64,000 bases of DNA from Mactra quadrangularis (Eukaryota > Mollusca > Bivalvia > Venerida > Mactridae): NCBI GenBank assembly GCA_025267735.1, contig CM046311.1, positions 32,526,895 through 32,590,894 of the forward strand, in the 5' to 3' direction. Made by a program: the position numbers and the translations under genes. The notes below the pieces were generated by a model. The model was not told the origin of the DNA. It saw nothing but the letters and a program-made list of their open reading frames with translations, and made no database searches. Positions 37,201-48,808 of this stretch are shown here, in pieces. How positions within the stretch are numbered: position 1 is the first letter of the stretch; every line of letters starts with the position of its first letter.

Positions 37201-38394
37201 TATAAACTTATGATATAAGACCTCCTATAGTGGTTATACTAAGTTGCTAATTGCAGTACAGTACAGCGTATAGTATAATCTAATCATATAAGACCTCCTT
37301 TAGTGGTTATATTAAGTAACTAATTACAGTACAGTTCAGCTTATAGTATACACTTATGATATAAGACCTCCTATAGTGGTTATATTAAGTGGCTAATGGC
37401 AGTACAGTACAGCGAATAGTATAAACTTATCATTTTAGACCTTCTATGGTGGTTATATTAAGTTGCTAATTGCAGTACAGTACAGCGGATAGTATAAACT
37501 TATGATATAAGACCTCCTATAGTGGTTATATTAAGTGGCTAATGGCAGTACAGTACAGCGGATAGTATAAACTTATCATTTAAGACCTTCTATGGTGGTT
37601 ATATTAAGTTGCTAATTGCAGTACAGTACAGCGGACAGTATAAACTTATGATATAAGACCTTATTTGGTGGTTATATTAAGTGGCTAAAAGCTGTACAGT
37701 ACAGGGGATAGTATCAACTAATGATATAAGACCTCTTTGGTGATAATATTAAGTGGCTAATGGCAGTACAGTATGGCGGATAGTATAAACTTACATAATA
37801 AGACCTTCTGTGATGGTTATATTAAGTGGCTAAGGGCAGTATAGTACAGCGTATAGTATAAACTTAACAGATAAGACCTTCTATGGTGGTAATTTTAAGT
37901 TGCTAATTGCAGTACAGTACAGCGTATAGTATAAACTTTATATGTAAGACATCCTATGGTGGTTATATTAAGTTGCTAATTGCATTACAGTACAGCGTAT
38001 AGTATAAACTTAACATATAAGACCTTTTATGGTGGTTATATTAAGTGGCTAATTGAAGTACAGTACAGCGTATAGTATAAACTTAACATATAAGACCTTT
38101 TATGGTGGTTATATTAAGTTGCTAATTGCAGTACCGTACAGCGTATAGTATAAACTTAACATATAAGACCTTTTATGGTGGTTATATTAAGTGGCTAATT
38201 GCAGTACAGTACAGCATATAGTATAAACTTTTCATATAAGACCTCCTATAGTGATTAAAATAAGTTGCTAATTGCAGTACAGTACAGCGTATAGTATAAA
38301 CTTATCATATAAGACCTCCTTTAGTGGTTACATTAAGTGGCTAATGGCAGTACAGTACAGCGTATAGTATAAACGTATTATATAAGACCTCCTA
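34204..38394. repeat. 73-bp satellite, about 57 units, between the two blocks
   Basis: Units contain ATATAAGACCTCCTATAGTG, TTATATTAAGTGGCTAATTG and CAGTACAGTACAGCG-ATAGTATAAACTTA, with a period of 73 bp (for example 34211 to 34284). Variant combinations recur about 1.17 kb (16 units) apart, such as 34255 and 35430, showing higher-order copying. The array starts at the truncated element ending block A and stops exactly where block B begins (38395). No unit-wide open frame persists. Confidence 0.95.
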
Positions 38395-38450
38395 AACTAA
38401 CGTCTGAGAGTAAAGTTTTGTGGGGTTTGTCTGACAAAGCAACATACAGA

Positions 38451-38528
38451 TCGAGGGTTGCCTGCAAGACTGTAGTAAGTGCATTGCGTAAAATAGCGAG
38501 TTACGACAGTCTTGCAGGCAACCCTCGA
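38451..38528. repeat. Hairpin with perfect 23-bp arms (block B copy)
   Basis: Arms 38451-38473 and 38506-38528 pair perfectly; copy of 5135-5212. Confidence 0.85.
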
Positions 38529-38574
38529 GATAGTATTGTTAGATTTTATTCAACCGTTATTAGTGCATAATTAA

Positions 38575-38680
38575 CCCTGCTGATTTAAATATTTAACATT
38601 TGATTGATCTTTCCATCCATAGGTACATATAACTATTTTATTGATTGTGAGAACTGTAGTGAGTATTTATATCAGCAGGG
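38575..38680. mobile_element. piggyBac-like MITE (block B copy)
   Basis: TTAA flanks at 38571-38574 and 38681-38684; ends CCCTGCTGAT/ATCAGCAGGG. Confidence 0.7.
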
Positions 38681-38962
38681 TTAATGTATTTGCCTCTTAA
38701 ACTTCAATAAAATTTATCAATACATGTTTTTGTGTCAACAATACCTTTTACTTGTACCGAGCTTCACATTTACATAAAGTGAAATTTGCAGTTCACCCTA
38801 GTCATGTATATTACACTTTATAACAGTTTCTTCTGGGTTCTCACTAAATTCTGTGGGGTTGTGAAACTTTTACACTATTTTGTGTTTTATTGGAAATATT
38901 GCCATTTTGATTGATTATAGACGCGCTGTCCAACTTGCCTAAATTTTGTTTACTATTTTCAG

Positions 38963-39094
38963 ATTACTCAGGATACTGAAGTTGACCAACAGAAAAAGGA
39001 CTGGGACAATAACTGTGATAGAAATGAAGTGCCAACCTTGAGAACAATGTTCCTGGATACACACAATTATCAAGACTATGTTCTTATGATACAT
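38963..39094 (+). pseudogene. Truncated copy of the unidentified exon
   Basis: Matches 5647-5778 including the acceptor, then jumps at ATGATACAT into the middle of the CATTCGGAA MITE (39095-39198), removing the second half of the exon and its poly(A) signal. Confidence 0.75.
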
Positions 39095-39369
39095 GCTTCG
39101 CCTCGGTAGGTAGTAAAATCACCAAAATCCGGTGAAGACCCCCAACGAATCCTTCCGAGATTATTCATTTATGAAAGGTCGAGGGTGTTTTCCGAATGTC
39201 ACGTGGTGTACGTGGCGGCAGTGATTAAGTAGCAAAGCGTGACGTAAGCACTGTGAGGAGTTCGTATAATATTATGATCATGATTACCTCCCCTGAATTA
39301 TCTGTCAAACACACAATGGCTGTGTCATCTGCCACGATGTTATTTATCATAATGCATTTGCAACCAGCT
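39095..39369. other. Deletion-joined segments of block B
   Basis: 39095-39198 equals A 6362-6464 (end of a MITE) and 39199-39369 equals A 6823-6993. Three deletion junctions lie at 39094/39095, 39198/39199 and about 39370. Confidence 0.85.
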
Positions 39370-39410
39370 GTTTGTGCCAGTTGTCTGTACAGTAGTCTCC
39401 CTTATTTCGG

Positions 39411-40788
39411 GTGTAACACCTCTAAATTTTTGTCGGGTGTAACACCTCTAAATTTTTGTCGGGTGTAACACCTCTAAATTTTTGTCGGGTGTAACACCTC
39501 TAAATTTTTGTCGGGTGTAACACCTCTAAATTTTTGTCGGGTGTAACACCTCTAAATTTTTGTCGGGTGTAACACCTCTAAATTTTTGTCGGGTGTAACA
39601 CCTCTAAATTTTTGTCGGGTGTAACACCTCTAAATTTTTGTCGGGTGTAACACCACTAAATTTTTCTCGGGTGTAACACCACTAAATTTTTCTCGGGTGT
39701 AACACCACTAAATTTTTCTCGGGTGTAACACCACTAAATTTTTCTCGGGTGTAACACCACTAAATTTTTCTCGGGTGTAACACCACTAAATTTTTCTCGG
39801 GTGTAACACCACTAAATTTTTCTCGGGTGTAACACCACTAAATTTTTCTCGGGTGTAACACCACTAAATTTTTCTCGGGTGTAACACCACTAAATTTTTC
39901 TCGGGTGTAACACCACTAAATTTTTCTCGGGTGTAACACCACTAAATTTTTCTCGGGTGTAACACCACTAAATTTTTCTCGGGTGTAACACCACTAAATT
40001 TTTCTCGGGTGTAACACCACTAAATTTTTCTCGGGTGTAACACCACTAAATTTTTCTCGGGTGTAACACCACTAAATTTTTCTCGGGTGTAACACCACTA
40101 AATTTTTCTCGGGTGTAACACCACTAAATTTTTCTCGGGTGTAACACCACTAAATTTTTCTCGGGTGTAACACCACTAAATTTTTCTCGGGTGTAACACC
40201 ACTAAATTTTTCTCGGGTGTAACACCACTAAATTTTTCTCGGGTGTAACACCACTAAATTTTTCTCGGGTGTAACACCACTAAATTTTTCTCGGGTGTAA
40301 CACCACTAAATTTTTCTCGGGTGTAACACCACTAAATTTTTCTCGGGTGTAACACCACTAAATTTTTCTCGGGTGTAACACCACTAAATTTTTCTCGGGT
40401 GTAACACCACTAAATTTTTCTCGGGTGTAACACCACTAAATTTTTCTCGGGTGTAACACCACTAAATTTTTCTCGGGTGTAACACCACTAAATTTTTCTC
40501 GGGTGTAACACCACTAAATTTTTCTCGGGTGTAACACCACTAAATTTTTCTCGGGTGTAACACCACTAAATTTTTCTCGGGTGTAACACCACTAAATTTT
40601 TCTCGGGTGTAACACCACTAAATTTTTCTCGGGTGTAACACCACTAAATTTTTCTCGGGTGTAACACCACTAAATTTTTCTCGGGTGTAACACCACTAAA
40701 TTTTTCTCGGGTGTAACACCACTAAATTTTTCTCGGGTGTAACACCACTAAATTTTTCTCGGGTGTAACACCACTAAATTTTTCTCGG
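39411..40788. repeat. 26-bp satellite, 53 units (block B)
   Basis: Exactly 53 units: nine of the ACACCTCT/GTCGG type followed by 44 of the ACACCACT/CTCGG type. The intermediate ACACCACT/GTCGG type, the commonest in block A, is missing. Flanks match those of the block A array. Confidence 0.97.
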
Positions 40789-40890
40789 GTGTAACCCTAT
40801 TTTTGGTGGTGTGATGCCTTTTTATTACTTAATCATATACTTAATTTGTAAATGTCCTTTTTGCGCCTTTTCGCCCAAAAAGTCCTTTTC

Positions 40891-41865
40891 GTATATTAGT
40901 GTAACCCAAGTCAGAGATATACCGGTTGTACTTGTAGCGATATGAGTCCAGGGAAACAGGTTGATGGGAATCCCCGCAATGGTTTGTGGGTGAATGTCAT
41001 CAAGGTCGAACTATTTTTAGAACTCATCCCGTCTGTTACGCAGTAGAATTTAGGGCTATAAAACCTTTATTTTCTACTAAACGGACATTTATACTGACCG
41101 AATGCATTGTTCAACAATCTTAGAACTATTATATACAAGCGTTCGTAAAAAATAGTTTATTTTTATGGCGATTTAACAAAAAAATTGCAATTTCGTATTT
41201 GGATGAACGGGTGCCTTTAAGGTCATGAAAAATGGCTGAATTTAAGTGGCATGTACTTCTTGTACACGAACGGCCTTACTGACCTTTGCACGGAGACCCT
41301 AAGCATCATCATGAAAATGTTTATTTTTCCTGAAAGCACATAGCAATGTTAACTTACTAACAATCCCCCATTCAACTATGGGGCGTTCAGTTACCGCGAG
41401 CGTTTCGTAACGTTCCGTAACGTTCGCTAATTGTCATTATTGAACGGCATGTTAGTGTAAAACGTTTAAGGCCAACAGCTAACGGTTTTAGTATACAGTA
41501 CGCGAGTATGAAACAACCTGAAACAAAATAGTTCCAGTTCATTTTGCACATTAGTAACTGCCATTGCCGTGTTATCCCCGTTGATTTAGATCAATACATT
41601 TACAAAAAATAAGTAAACAAGGAAACAAGTCCTCCTCTCCGAATTCTTCTAAAAAATAGAAGTAACGACTCTCTTGTCCGCCATCTTTTAAACGTTCGCA
41701 CTTCAACGGATCGTTCAATTAACCGTTCATAACGGTAACGGTGATTGGCTAACGTTAAATGCTTATTGAACTTATAATCATTTTACATTTGTTTGTCCAC
41801 GGCTCTGTTTATCACTTTCAATATATCGCCCGTTTATTGCTTTTAGTGCTATGATTTTATTTCAG
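40891..41865. other. Upstream region of WAP1 (block B)
   Basis: Close copy of 18371-19344; again no signal-peptide exon was found. The 7.9-kb deletion ends just upstream at 40847/40848. Confidence 0.45.
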
Positions 41866-44800
41866 TTAAAGAAGGACTGAGTTTTACCCCGCTGCTAGAT
41901 GTGTGTAGGAGCCGTGGCAATCAAGGTTCATGTAAAACTGAAAACCCAATATGCCCTAAGGTTACCAAGTGTATACCAACTTACCCTGGCTCTGACTATG
42001 GTCTTTGTTGCAATAACCGACCACGTGGAGGTATGGACCTTTCTCTAATTTTACCTAACAGTACATGTATATACAAGCATATTAGTCAAAGACTATATCA
42101 AGCTAAACTTCCAAAGAGTTGGAATCGCAGAATTGTTTTACTTGTACACTCCTAAGATTTGACGCCGTCAGGATTCTGGCAGCAATTAATAAGTTCTTGT
42201 AAACTATTTAATCCCGGGAAATTTAGGGGTTTGAATCCCACCAAGGGCGGGTTATATCCTTCCATGAAAATTTGACAATTATGTAAAGTTTCTTCCATTA
42301 ATAAGGTACAATGTATATGAAGAAATTTCCCACCTTGTGGAAAGGAAGACGAGTACTGTATATATAGACAAAGGTCCAGGAAAGCTAGGTGTGCCGGACG
42401 CCGTAAAATAACCACACTGTGTTGACACGGCGTAACATTAAGAAAAAAAGATCACAATCGGAAACCCTCAATCATTCACTACGAATAACCACGAACATAA
42501 ACGTAGATGCCATTTTTGAATTACCTTTCCATAACATGCCCACACAAAATGTTTTTAGTGGTTTTAAATAATACAATTCCACGATCGTTCAGGTGATGAT
42601 TCAGCAATGTCTCGTTGTGGTCCATAAATTTGAAAATCACGATTTAATAATATCGCTTATCAATTTTAGTCCCATGTTTTAACAACGCCTTAGGTGTTTA
42701 CGACAAGAACCTTTTTGCATAACTGTTATGCCATGCTTCTCTTGGGGTTCGCTTCGTGTACATACATGTAGCAAAAAGCAACGTTTTGTGGACCCACACC
42801 AACACTTCCGAGAATATTCATTCGATGATTTGCAGAGGTGTTCTGACATAGACGGTGTAGCAATGTGGCCAAAACGGGACACCATAGTACGTGATGTCTC
42901 ACTTTGCGTTTTTTTGTACAAAATCTTATTTCTATCAGTCTATCAGCATGGATAATTACATTTGCATATTATATTTCATGCTATTATATCTGCATCTATT
43001 GATCAATAACAAATATATATGTTTAATGTTTATTTTCGTATTAACTTGGATTTTTGTTATTGAAGTTTCATGCCCGAATGAAATTAATCATAAAATTTAT
43101 TTTTATGTTATTTTTACATATCTAAATGCATTTTGCAAACCGATAAAATCTAGTTAAAGTACATATGAAATTACGAAGTTGGTTAGCCAAGTGTTTCAAT
43201 TATGACCCTCCCAATAATTTGAAATCATAACGATAGGATGTGCACTTACTGCAGAATGATATTAAGTTACAAACAAATATTTGTGACTCGGTTAAAGCTT
43301 TTCTATGTAATGTTAGTTCTCACTGTCCCGTCGTACAGTCCGGTTTGGACATCGGGGCAAACCGGCACTGCATCCATAGCGACACCGTGAAGAACCGTAT
43401 TTAATCGTGATAAACCGTATTGAACCGGCGATTACCGGGGCCCCGGTGGTATTTAAAATTCAAATATAACCGGGATTTACTGGGGAACTCAATGTCGTTT
43501 TTTCCGGAAGGTCCGGAGGCACCACCGTAGCTCTTCTGGCATAATCCGTATTTCCACATGAAGACCACTGGGTGCTACAGTAGTAAATCGACATGGCCTG
43601 TGTCTTGTTTTGTTTGTTTTTGTTGGGTTTAACGCCGTAGCAACACACTGTATAGGTCATATAACGGCGGTCAGTCAACCTTCTCACTCCTCCTGGAAAG
43701 GCTAAATCTCAGAATTTAGCTGTTAACCAACTACTAAGCGCATACTTCACTTTCGTCATTGACTGACAACTGCCCTACATAATTAAGAATCATTGGTAGG
43801 AGGGAGAATGGCCGTAATAATAATTTCAAGACCAAGCTCCACGAAGGTTTGCCCCGCCCAGGAATTGAACCCACGACCCCTCGATCAATAGACTTGTGTG
43901 CTACCAACTGAGCTAGCCGGGCGGCTTACCTGTGTCTAAGTCGGAGATACGGTGGCTCTCTGTTTGACCACTCGACTTTCTTCACGAATCTTTTCTGTTC
44001 ATCCTGGTCCACCGGCTACATATCTGGGATGCACAGGAGCATACACTGGTACAGTGTAAATTTGGCATAAACCCAGCAACTAAAATCATTTTCGAATTCA
44101 TGAAAAGTCGATAATTGAACACATAAAATTAGTTGTTTAGTTTAAATGTACTCTATTGACAAATCAAAATAAACAGTTTTAATGATCAAATGCTAAGTCA
44201 ATAATAAATGTTGAAAATCAAAAGGGTATTTTAAAATAGGCAAAAAGATGTACTTCATCTTTTTACCTATTTAGTGGAAAAGTTCATTATCTAAAGTACA
44301 TAATTAAGTATTATCTTATATGTATGACCTTGAGTTCAAGAACACTATATTTTCGTTGTTTACTAAAACAGGAAGATGCGACTCAATGATTTGAGACATA
44401 AATAGTATCATTATATAGCTATCTTAATTATATCTGCGTATTTGATGAAAGTTTTAACTAGAAAATATTTAAAAATCACAAAATAGAAATCATTTTATTT
44501 TCTAGATTTAAAATGTGTAAGGATAGACATGATAAATGGCAACAACGAACATTATTTTTTGTAAAAATATGTCTCTGGGATTTAATTAACACAGTTGATC
44601 ATAAAAACATAAAAATACATAAATTATGTATTAAACAACATGTAGTTTATTAGCTAGGTAACTTCTTTAAGGATTAATGGGTGGCGATTTAAATAAGTTG
44701 TTAATATTGTCCGGTTTTTTTTTCTCAACTGTCAAAGCTTGAATAATTTCACGGTGACTGAATGCATTGTTTTTGTACTGGCGGCCTAATTGTAATTAAA

Positions 44801-45748
44801 AATATGTTGACTAAAACTTATCATACGGCATAAGAAGCTTTACTCAATCATAATACACACTTTCGGAAACCCACGTGTTTATTACGACAATAATTTTAAC
44901 AAACGCATTCACCGTGAAATTATTCATGTTTTGGACAGTTGAGAAAAAACGAACAATAATTAACTAGTGACGTAACTATTTATTCATTTTTTAAACTTGG
45001 TATTAATGTGGTCATCAGGTAGCAGCAATATGCTGCCATTCAATACATTATGACATGTGTTTGCGTTTTTGAATTATAGAACTATTTCTACTTTTTTAAT
45101 GGGTATAACACTACGTCAACACAAATTATGTTTTATTTTACAGTGGTCAGTTCAAATAAACTAACTGTCTTGGACCATTGGCTATAACAAATACTCTCCA
45201 CCCTTTCCATAAAACTTCTCCATATACCTTATTGATGGAGAAAAATTGACTCTAATGTCACATTTTAATGCATGGATATAACCAGCTAGGGTATGATTCA
45301 AACAAGCTAATTCTGCGGGACACACAAATCTAACTCCTGCTCGTAGCTCACTGCGTCAAGAACCTGGTTGAAAAAAGATATAGATAAGAAAATAATTTTC
45401 ACCAAAAATATAAACTAGAGCGTTGTGAAATTTGCTACTTTATTAGAGAAGTGCGAGTGTTAGTGGTTAAAAGTTCAACATGTTTTATAAAAATAAACTA
45501 ACACCCTTGTTTCTGAAGTGGCAAAGTGTTTTATGGACGATAACTCTGTTAAACTTATTTGGCTTTTTAAACTTGTATTTTTCTTTTGTATTTTAGGAAA
45601 ATGTCCTCCACCACCACCATACAGTATATGCATAGCGCCTGATAATAGTTGTAAATATGATTACGATTGTCCAAACCCGCAGAAATGCTGCTCAGAAGGT
45701 TGTTATAGCATCTGCAAGAACCCCATGGGAGGGCCACCCGCCAAGTAG
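41866..45748 (+). CDS. WAP1-B: six-Cys domain plus WAP domain protein (first exon not found)
   Basis: Exons 41866-42030 and 45597-45748 match those of WAP1-A, with the same splice sites, phases and stop. The six-cysteine exon differs from copy A by three synonymous changes only. The WAP exon differs by six changes, two of them amino-acid changes (V to A in CIVPDN, S to Y in CKSDYDC). All 14 cysteines are retained, so the copy looks functional. As for copy A, no leader exon was recognised, and here less upstream sequence exists before the deletion junction at 40847, so this copy may lack its promoter. The intron contains a private SINE at 43606-43928. Poly(A) signal near 46036. Confidence 0.78.
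42210..42840 (+). mobile_element. SINE body fragment and diverged MITE (block B copy)
   Basis: Copies of 19695-20330: SINE body 42210-42450 and CATTCGGAA-family relative 42445-42840. Confidence 0.6.
43606..43928 (-). mobile_element. Block B-specific tRNA-derived SINE
   Basis: On the minus strand a tRNA-like head (43925 to 43852) has A box TAGCTCAGTTGG and B box GGTTCAATTCC. The 3' tail on that strand reads ACGGCGTTAAACCCAAC followed by an A/C-rich run. CCTGTGTCT flanks both sides (43597-43605 and 43929-43937). The matching place in block A has no SINE. It shares its tail, but not its head, with the SINE at 17201. Confidence 0.85.
44707..44956. mobile_element. Tc1/mariner-like MITE (block B copy)
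   Basis: Copy of 23029-23275 with TA flanks, in the WAP1-B intron. Confidence 0.78.
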
Positions 45749-46791
45749 CTAGTGAAAGGACAGCCGAGTACCCCGTGAAACACCCATGTGAAGAGACCTG
45801 GCATGTAAATCAACTTATTGACAATTGTTACATAATTTTCTTTTTTGTGTTATGATATGACATGACTTTAAATTACTTAACTTGACTTGACATGACATGA
45901 CATGATATGACATTATATGACATGACATTCTTTATATGATATGACATGTTATGACATATAATGACATGATATGATGTAATATGCTGTTATTTTGAACCAA
46001 TAAACAATTTTCATGAATTCTCAATATTTTTTGCAGAAATAAATCAACAAATTGAAGACATAAAATTTGAGCATAAATCTCAACATTAAAAGCCAATCTC
46101 CTGGTAAAACCTGGTGCTGAGTGAAAATGTACAATTCAGGCCCCCTTTTACAAAACCCTTAAAAAAAGAGGGAAATCTATCGCATACTCCTCAAATAAAA
46201 AGAAAAGTCAAAATTTGTTTGTAAAATATACTCGTGAAAGAAATTGAAAATACAAATGTTTACAAAATTCATACAACCTTGATATATCTAAACGACGAAC
46301 TTAGAGAGTAGAGGAAGAAGAAGATTGCACATCTTTTCTAGAATTCATTGATCTTAGAAAAAGCTAGTCGGAAGGTAGCTTGTTAGAGCAAAGGCAAAAT
46401 GGATCTTACAAGGAGAAAATCCCACACAATACTTCTGTGTTACAGAAAACCGTTATTTCACTTAAAAAACAGTGAACTTTTTATTTTCAAAGTCCGATTA
46501 TATTTTTCTTGATCAAAATGAAATCCTTAAAACTACATGTATATTCAAGTTGAAAAGAGAAGATAATATGTCAAATTCCTATTAAAAACAGATTCATCAA
46601 AGAAAAAATATTTTGAAGGAAAACTATCTTATGAAGAGACGCTGTCTAGTTAAAAAAAGTCCAACTATATTGCCCCAGAGAACTCTGGTATCACACCCGC
46701 TTTCTACAGCCAACACAAAATTGTAAATTTCCTTGCAATATCAATTAATGTAGCTTTTGAGAATGAAAACTTTCAGCATTTCGAAACCTGG

Positions 46792-46871
46792 CATTCTCGT
46801 TCCTAGAGTCTAATAGGATTCTCAATACTAGCTAGTATTGAGAATCCTACTAGACTCTAGGAACGAGAAAG
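46792..46871. repeat. 80-bp palindrome downstream of WAP1-B
   Basis: Copy of 25093-25172, centre 46831/46832. It has T at 46804 and A at 46859 where block A has C (25105) and G (25160): the two changes are at mirror positions and keep the base pair. Confidence 0.9.
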
Positions 46872-48156
46872 GAAACCTGGGAGTAATAAATTGTACGTAT
46901 CCAAAGGCAACCAACAAGGAAAATGATTTAATGTTAACTTGATACTTAGTACGTTAATGAATGTATTTTTCCGTCTATAACAAGACCACGATACATGCAG
47001 GCGCTCAAATCACGAGAGTTTTCGTTGTAACCCCGATAAAAACTCCCAACAGAAGCTTTAATGAAGTGAAGAAACATTATATACCGTATCAGTTCTGTCT
47101 CCAAGAACATTATAAGCCGCTTATTTAACATTTTGTTTATCATCTTATGCGGCATTAAAGTTTTGGATCAGACCCGTTACGAAACCTCACCATATTAACA
47201 CACATTCGTTTCTGGTCGTTATACTCCACAAATACTAAACTAAAATCTTGGACATGATTCATCCAATAATTTTATAAAATCCCTTATTCAACGGAACAAT
47301 GATTTCAATATAACCTAACTCTTGGAGTGTAAGGAACATACTATTCAAACCGTCTTTAGAATTTTAGTTCGACCAAATGAAATGACCCATATAGAGCAAA
47401 GATCTGCATAAATCAAACTTGCACCATTTTCTACAATCAAGGGCGACAATCAAGTATGGAAGGTAAATCGTGAGTAAACCATTTATAATTCAGTTAATTC
47501 CCCTTTTCCAAAAAAAAAATCCAGAACGAGACAAGCTTCCAATTAAACTTTCCTATTTACATCTACGAATACATGCAAATTAGATAAAAATAGTTTACAT
47601 TGCATTTAGTTTGTTAAGTACAAATGCTCTATAGCCTAATCGGTGAGCATTTATTTGCGTAACACGACGCTTCAACAGGATGATTTATTAATGTTTAAGA
47701 ATTTCATTTTTTGTCGTTTTGCTATAAATTGAGTTGCGCATATGCAAAATGTCATAAAATTACACGCTGTCAGATTGCGTGCAGTTTTTTTAACAATTTT
47801 ATAAATAACTAGATGACTCGAAGTAAATGGTTTAAGCATGCACCGTGGTAAATCTTCATTAAAAGTGTCACACATATTTTGAATTTAGTTGATCGCTATC
47901 TTGATTTTATGCTAAGTGAATGTATAGACAAGTGCGTTTGGATAAACACTTAAACATGCAAAAGAGTAACAAATTAGAGTATTTTTCATATTTCAGAATT
48001 TTATCTTCAAGAGCTTATTTGACAAATTCGACAAGACAACTATTAAAGCTATAGTATGGTACAAAAAGAGTAACTTACATTCGTGATATGGTGTTCTTAA
48101 GATTTACTTTTTCTGAACACATACGCACTTGTTTTGAAATTAAATCGCAATTCTGA

Positions 48157-48590
48157 GGTGCGTTCAACAATGCGAGCGCTCGGGGCGACACCGAGAGCTT
48201 TCCGTCTTCAGGAACGCGGTCGCCCGCGCGTGTGCTCGCGATTCAGCTCGAGAGGTGTTTCGCTTAGATATCAAACATGGCGGCTGAAGAAATTTAGTTT
48301 CGTACCTCAAAAAATTATCCCTGAAATGTGGGACGCAAACGTATTACTTGTTCCACATAACATATACTCGCGATGCATAGTACAATAAATTGTATCGTAA
48401 TGATTCATATATGATGAAATATGTAAAAGATATATTGTAACAGCGGAAAGAAATGTTCCTCCGCCCGGTTTTTCAATAATATGCTGTTAGACTCCATATT
48501 GGATTTTATAGCAAGCGCTTACAATTGTTCAATAGCCTAACAATTCGCGAAGCAGGGGCTCGCTCGAGCGCTCGCATTGTTGAACGCACC
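48157..48590. mobile_element. CpG-rich MITE next to the WAP2-B promoter
   Basis: Copy of 26503-26943 with the same GGTGCGTTCAACAATGCGAG termini. Confidence 0.85.
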
Positions 48591-48692
48591 TCCGGTATGT
48601 GTAGTTTGTTCCCTCCCTGTGCACGTCATGAATGCTCATCAAATCATGACGAAGCGTTGCTTTACTCTCATATTTTCCCGGTCGTTATTCTG

Positions 48693-48699
48693 TATAAAA
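48693..48699 (+). promoter_or_regulatory. TATA box of WAP2-B
   Basis: TATAAAA 110 bp before the WAP2-B start codon, as in block A. Confidence 0.65.
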
Positions 48700-48808
48700 C
48701 ATATTTACACATAAAACGAAATTCTGATCCTTTTAGAGAAAACACTCTTACTAAACAGTTCATATTTGTACAGTTGTAGCCTATATTTGAACTGTAAAAA
48801 TTACCAAC

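Noticed and set aside
43852..43925. Functional minus-strand tRNA gene
   Set aside because: The A and B boxes and cloverleaf-like sequence belong to a SINE with a long body, tail and target duplication.
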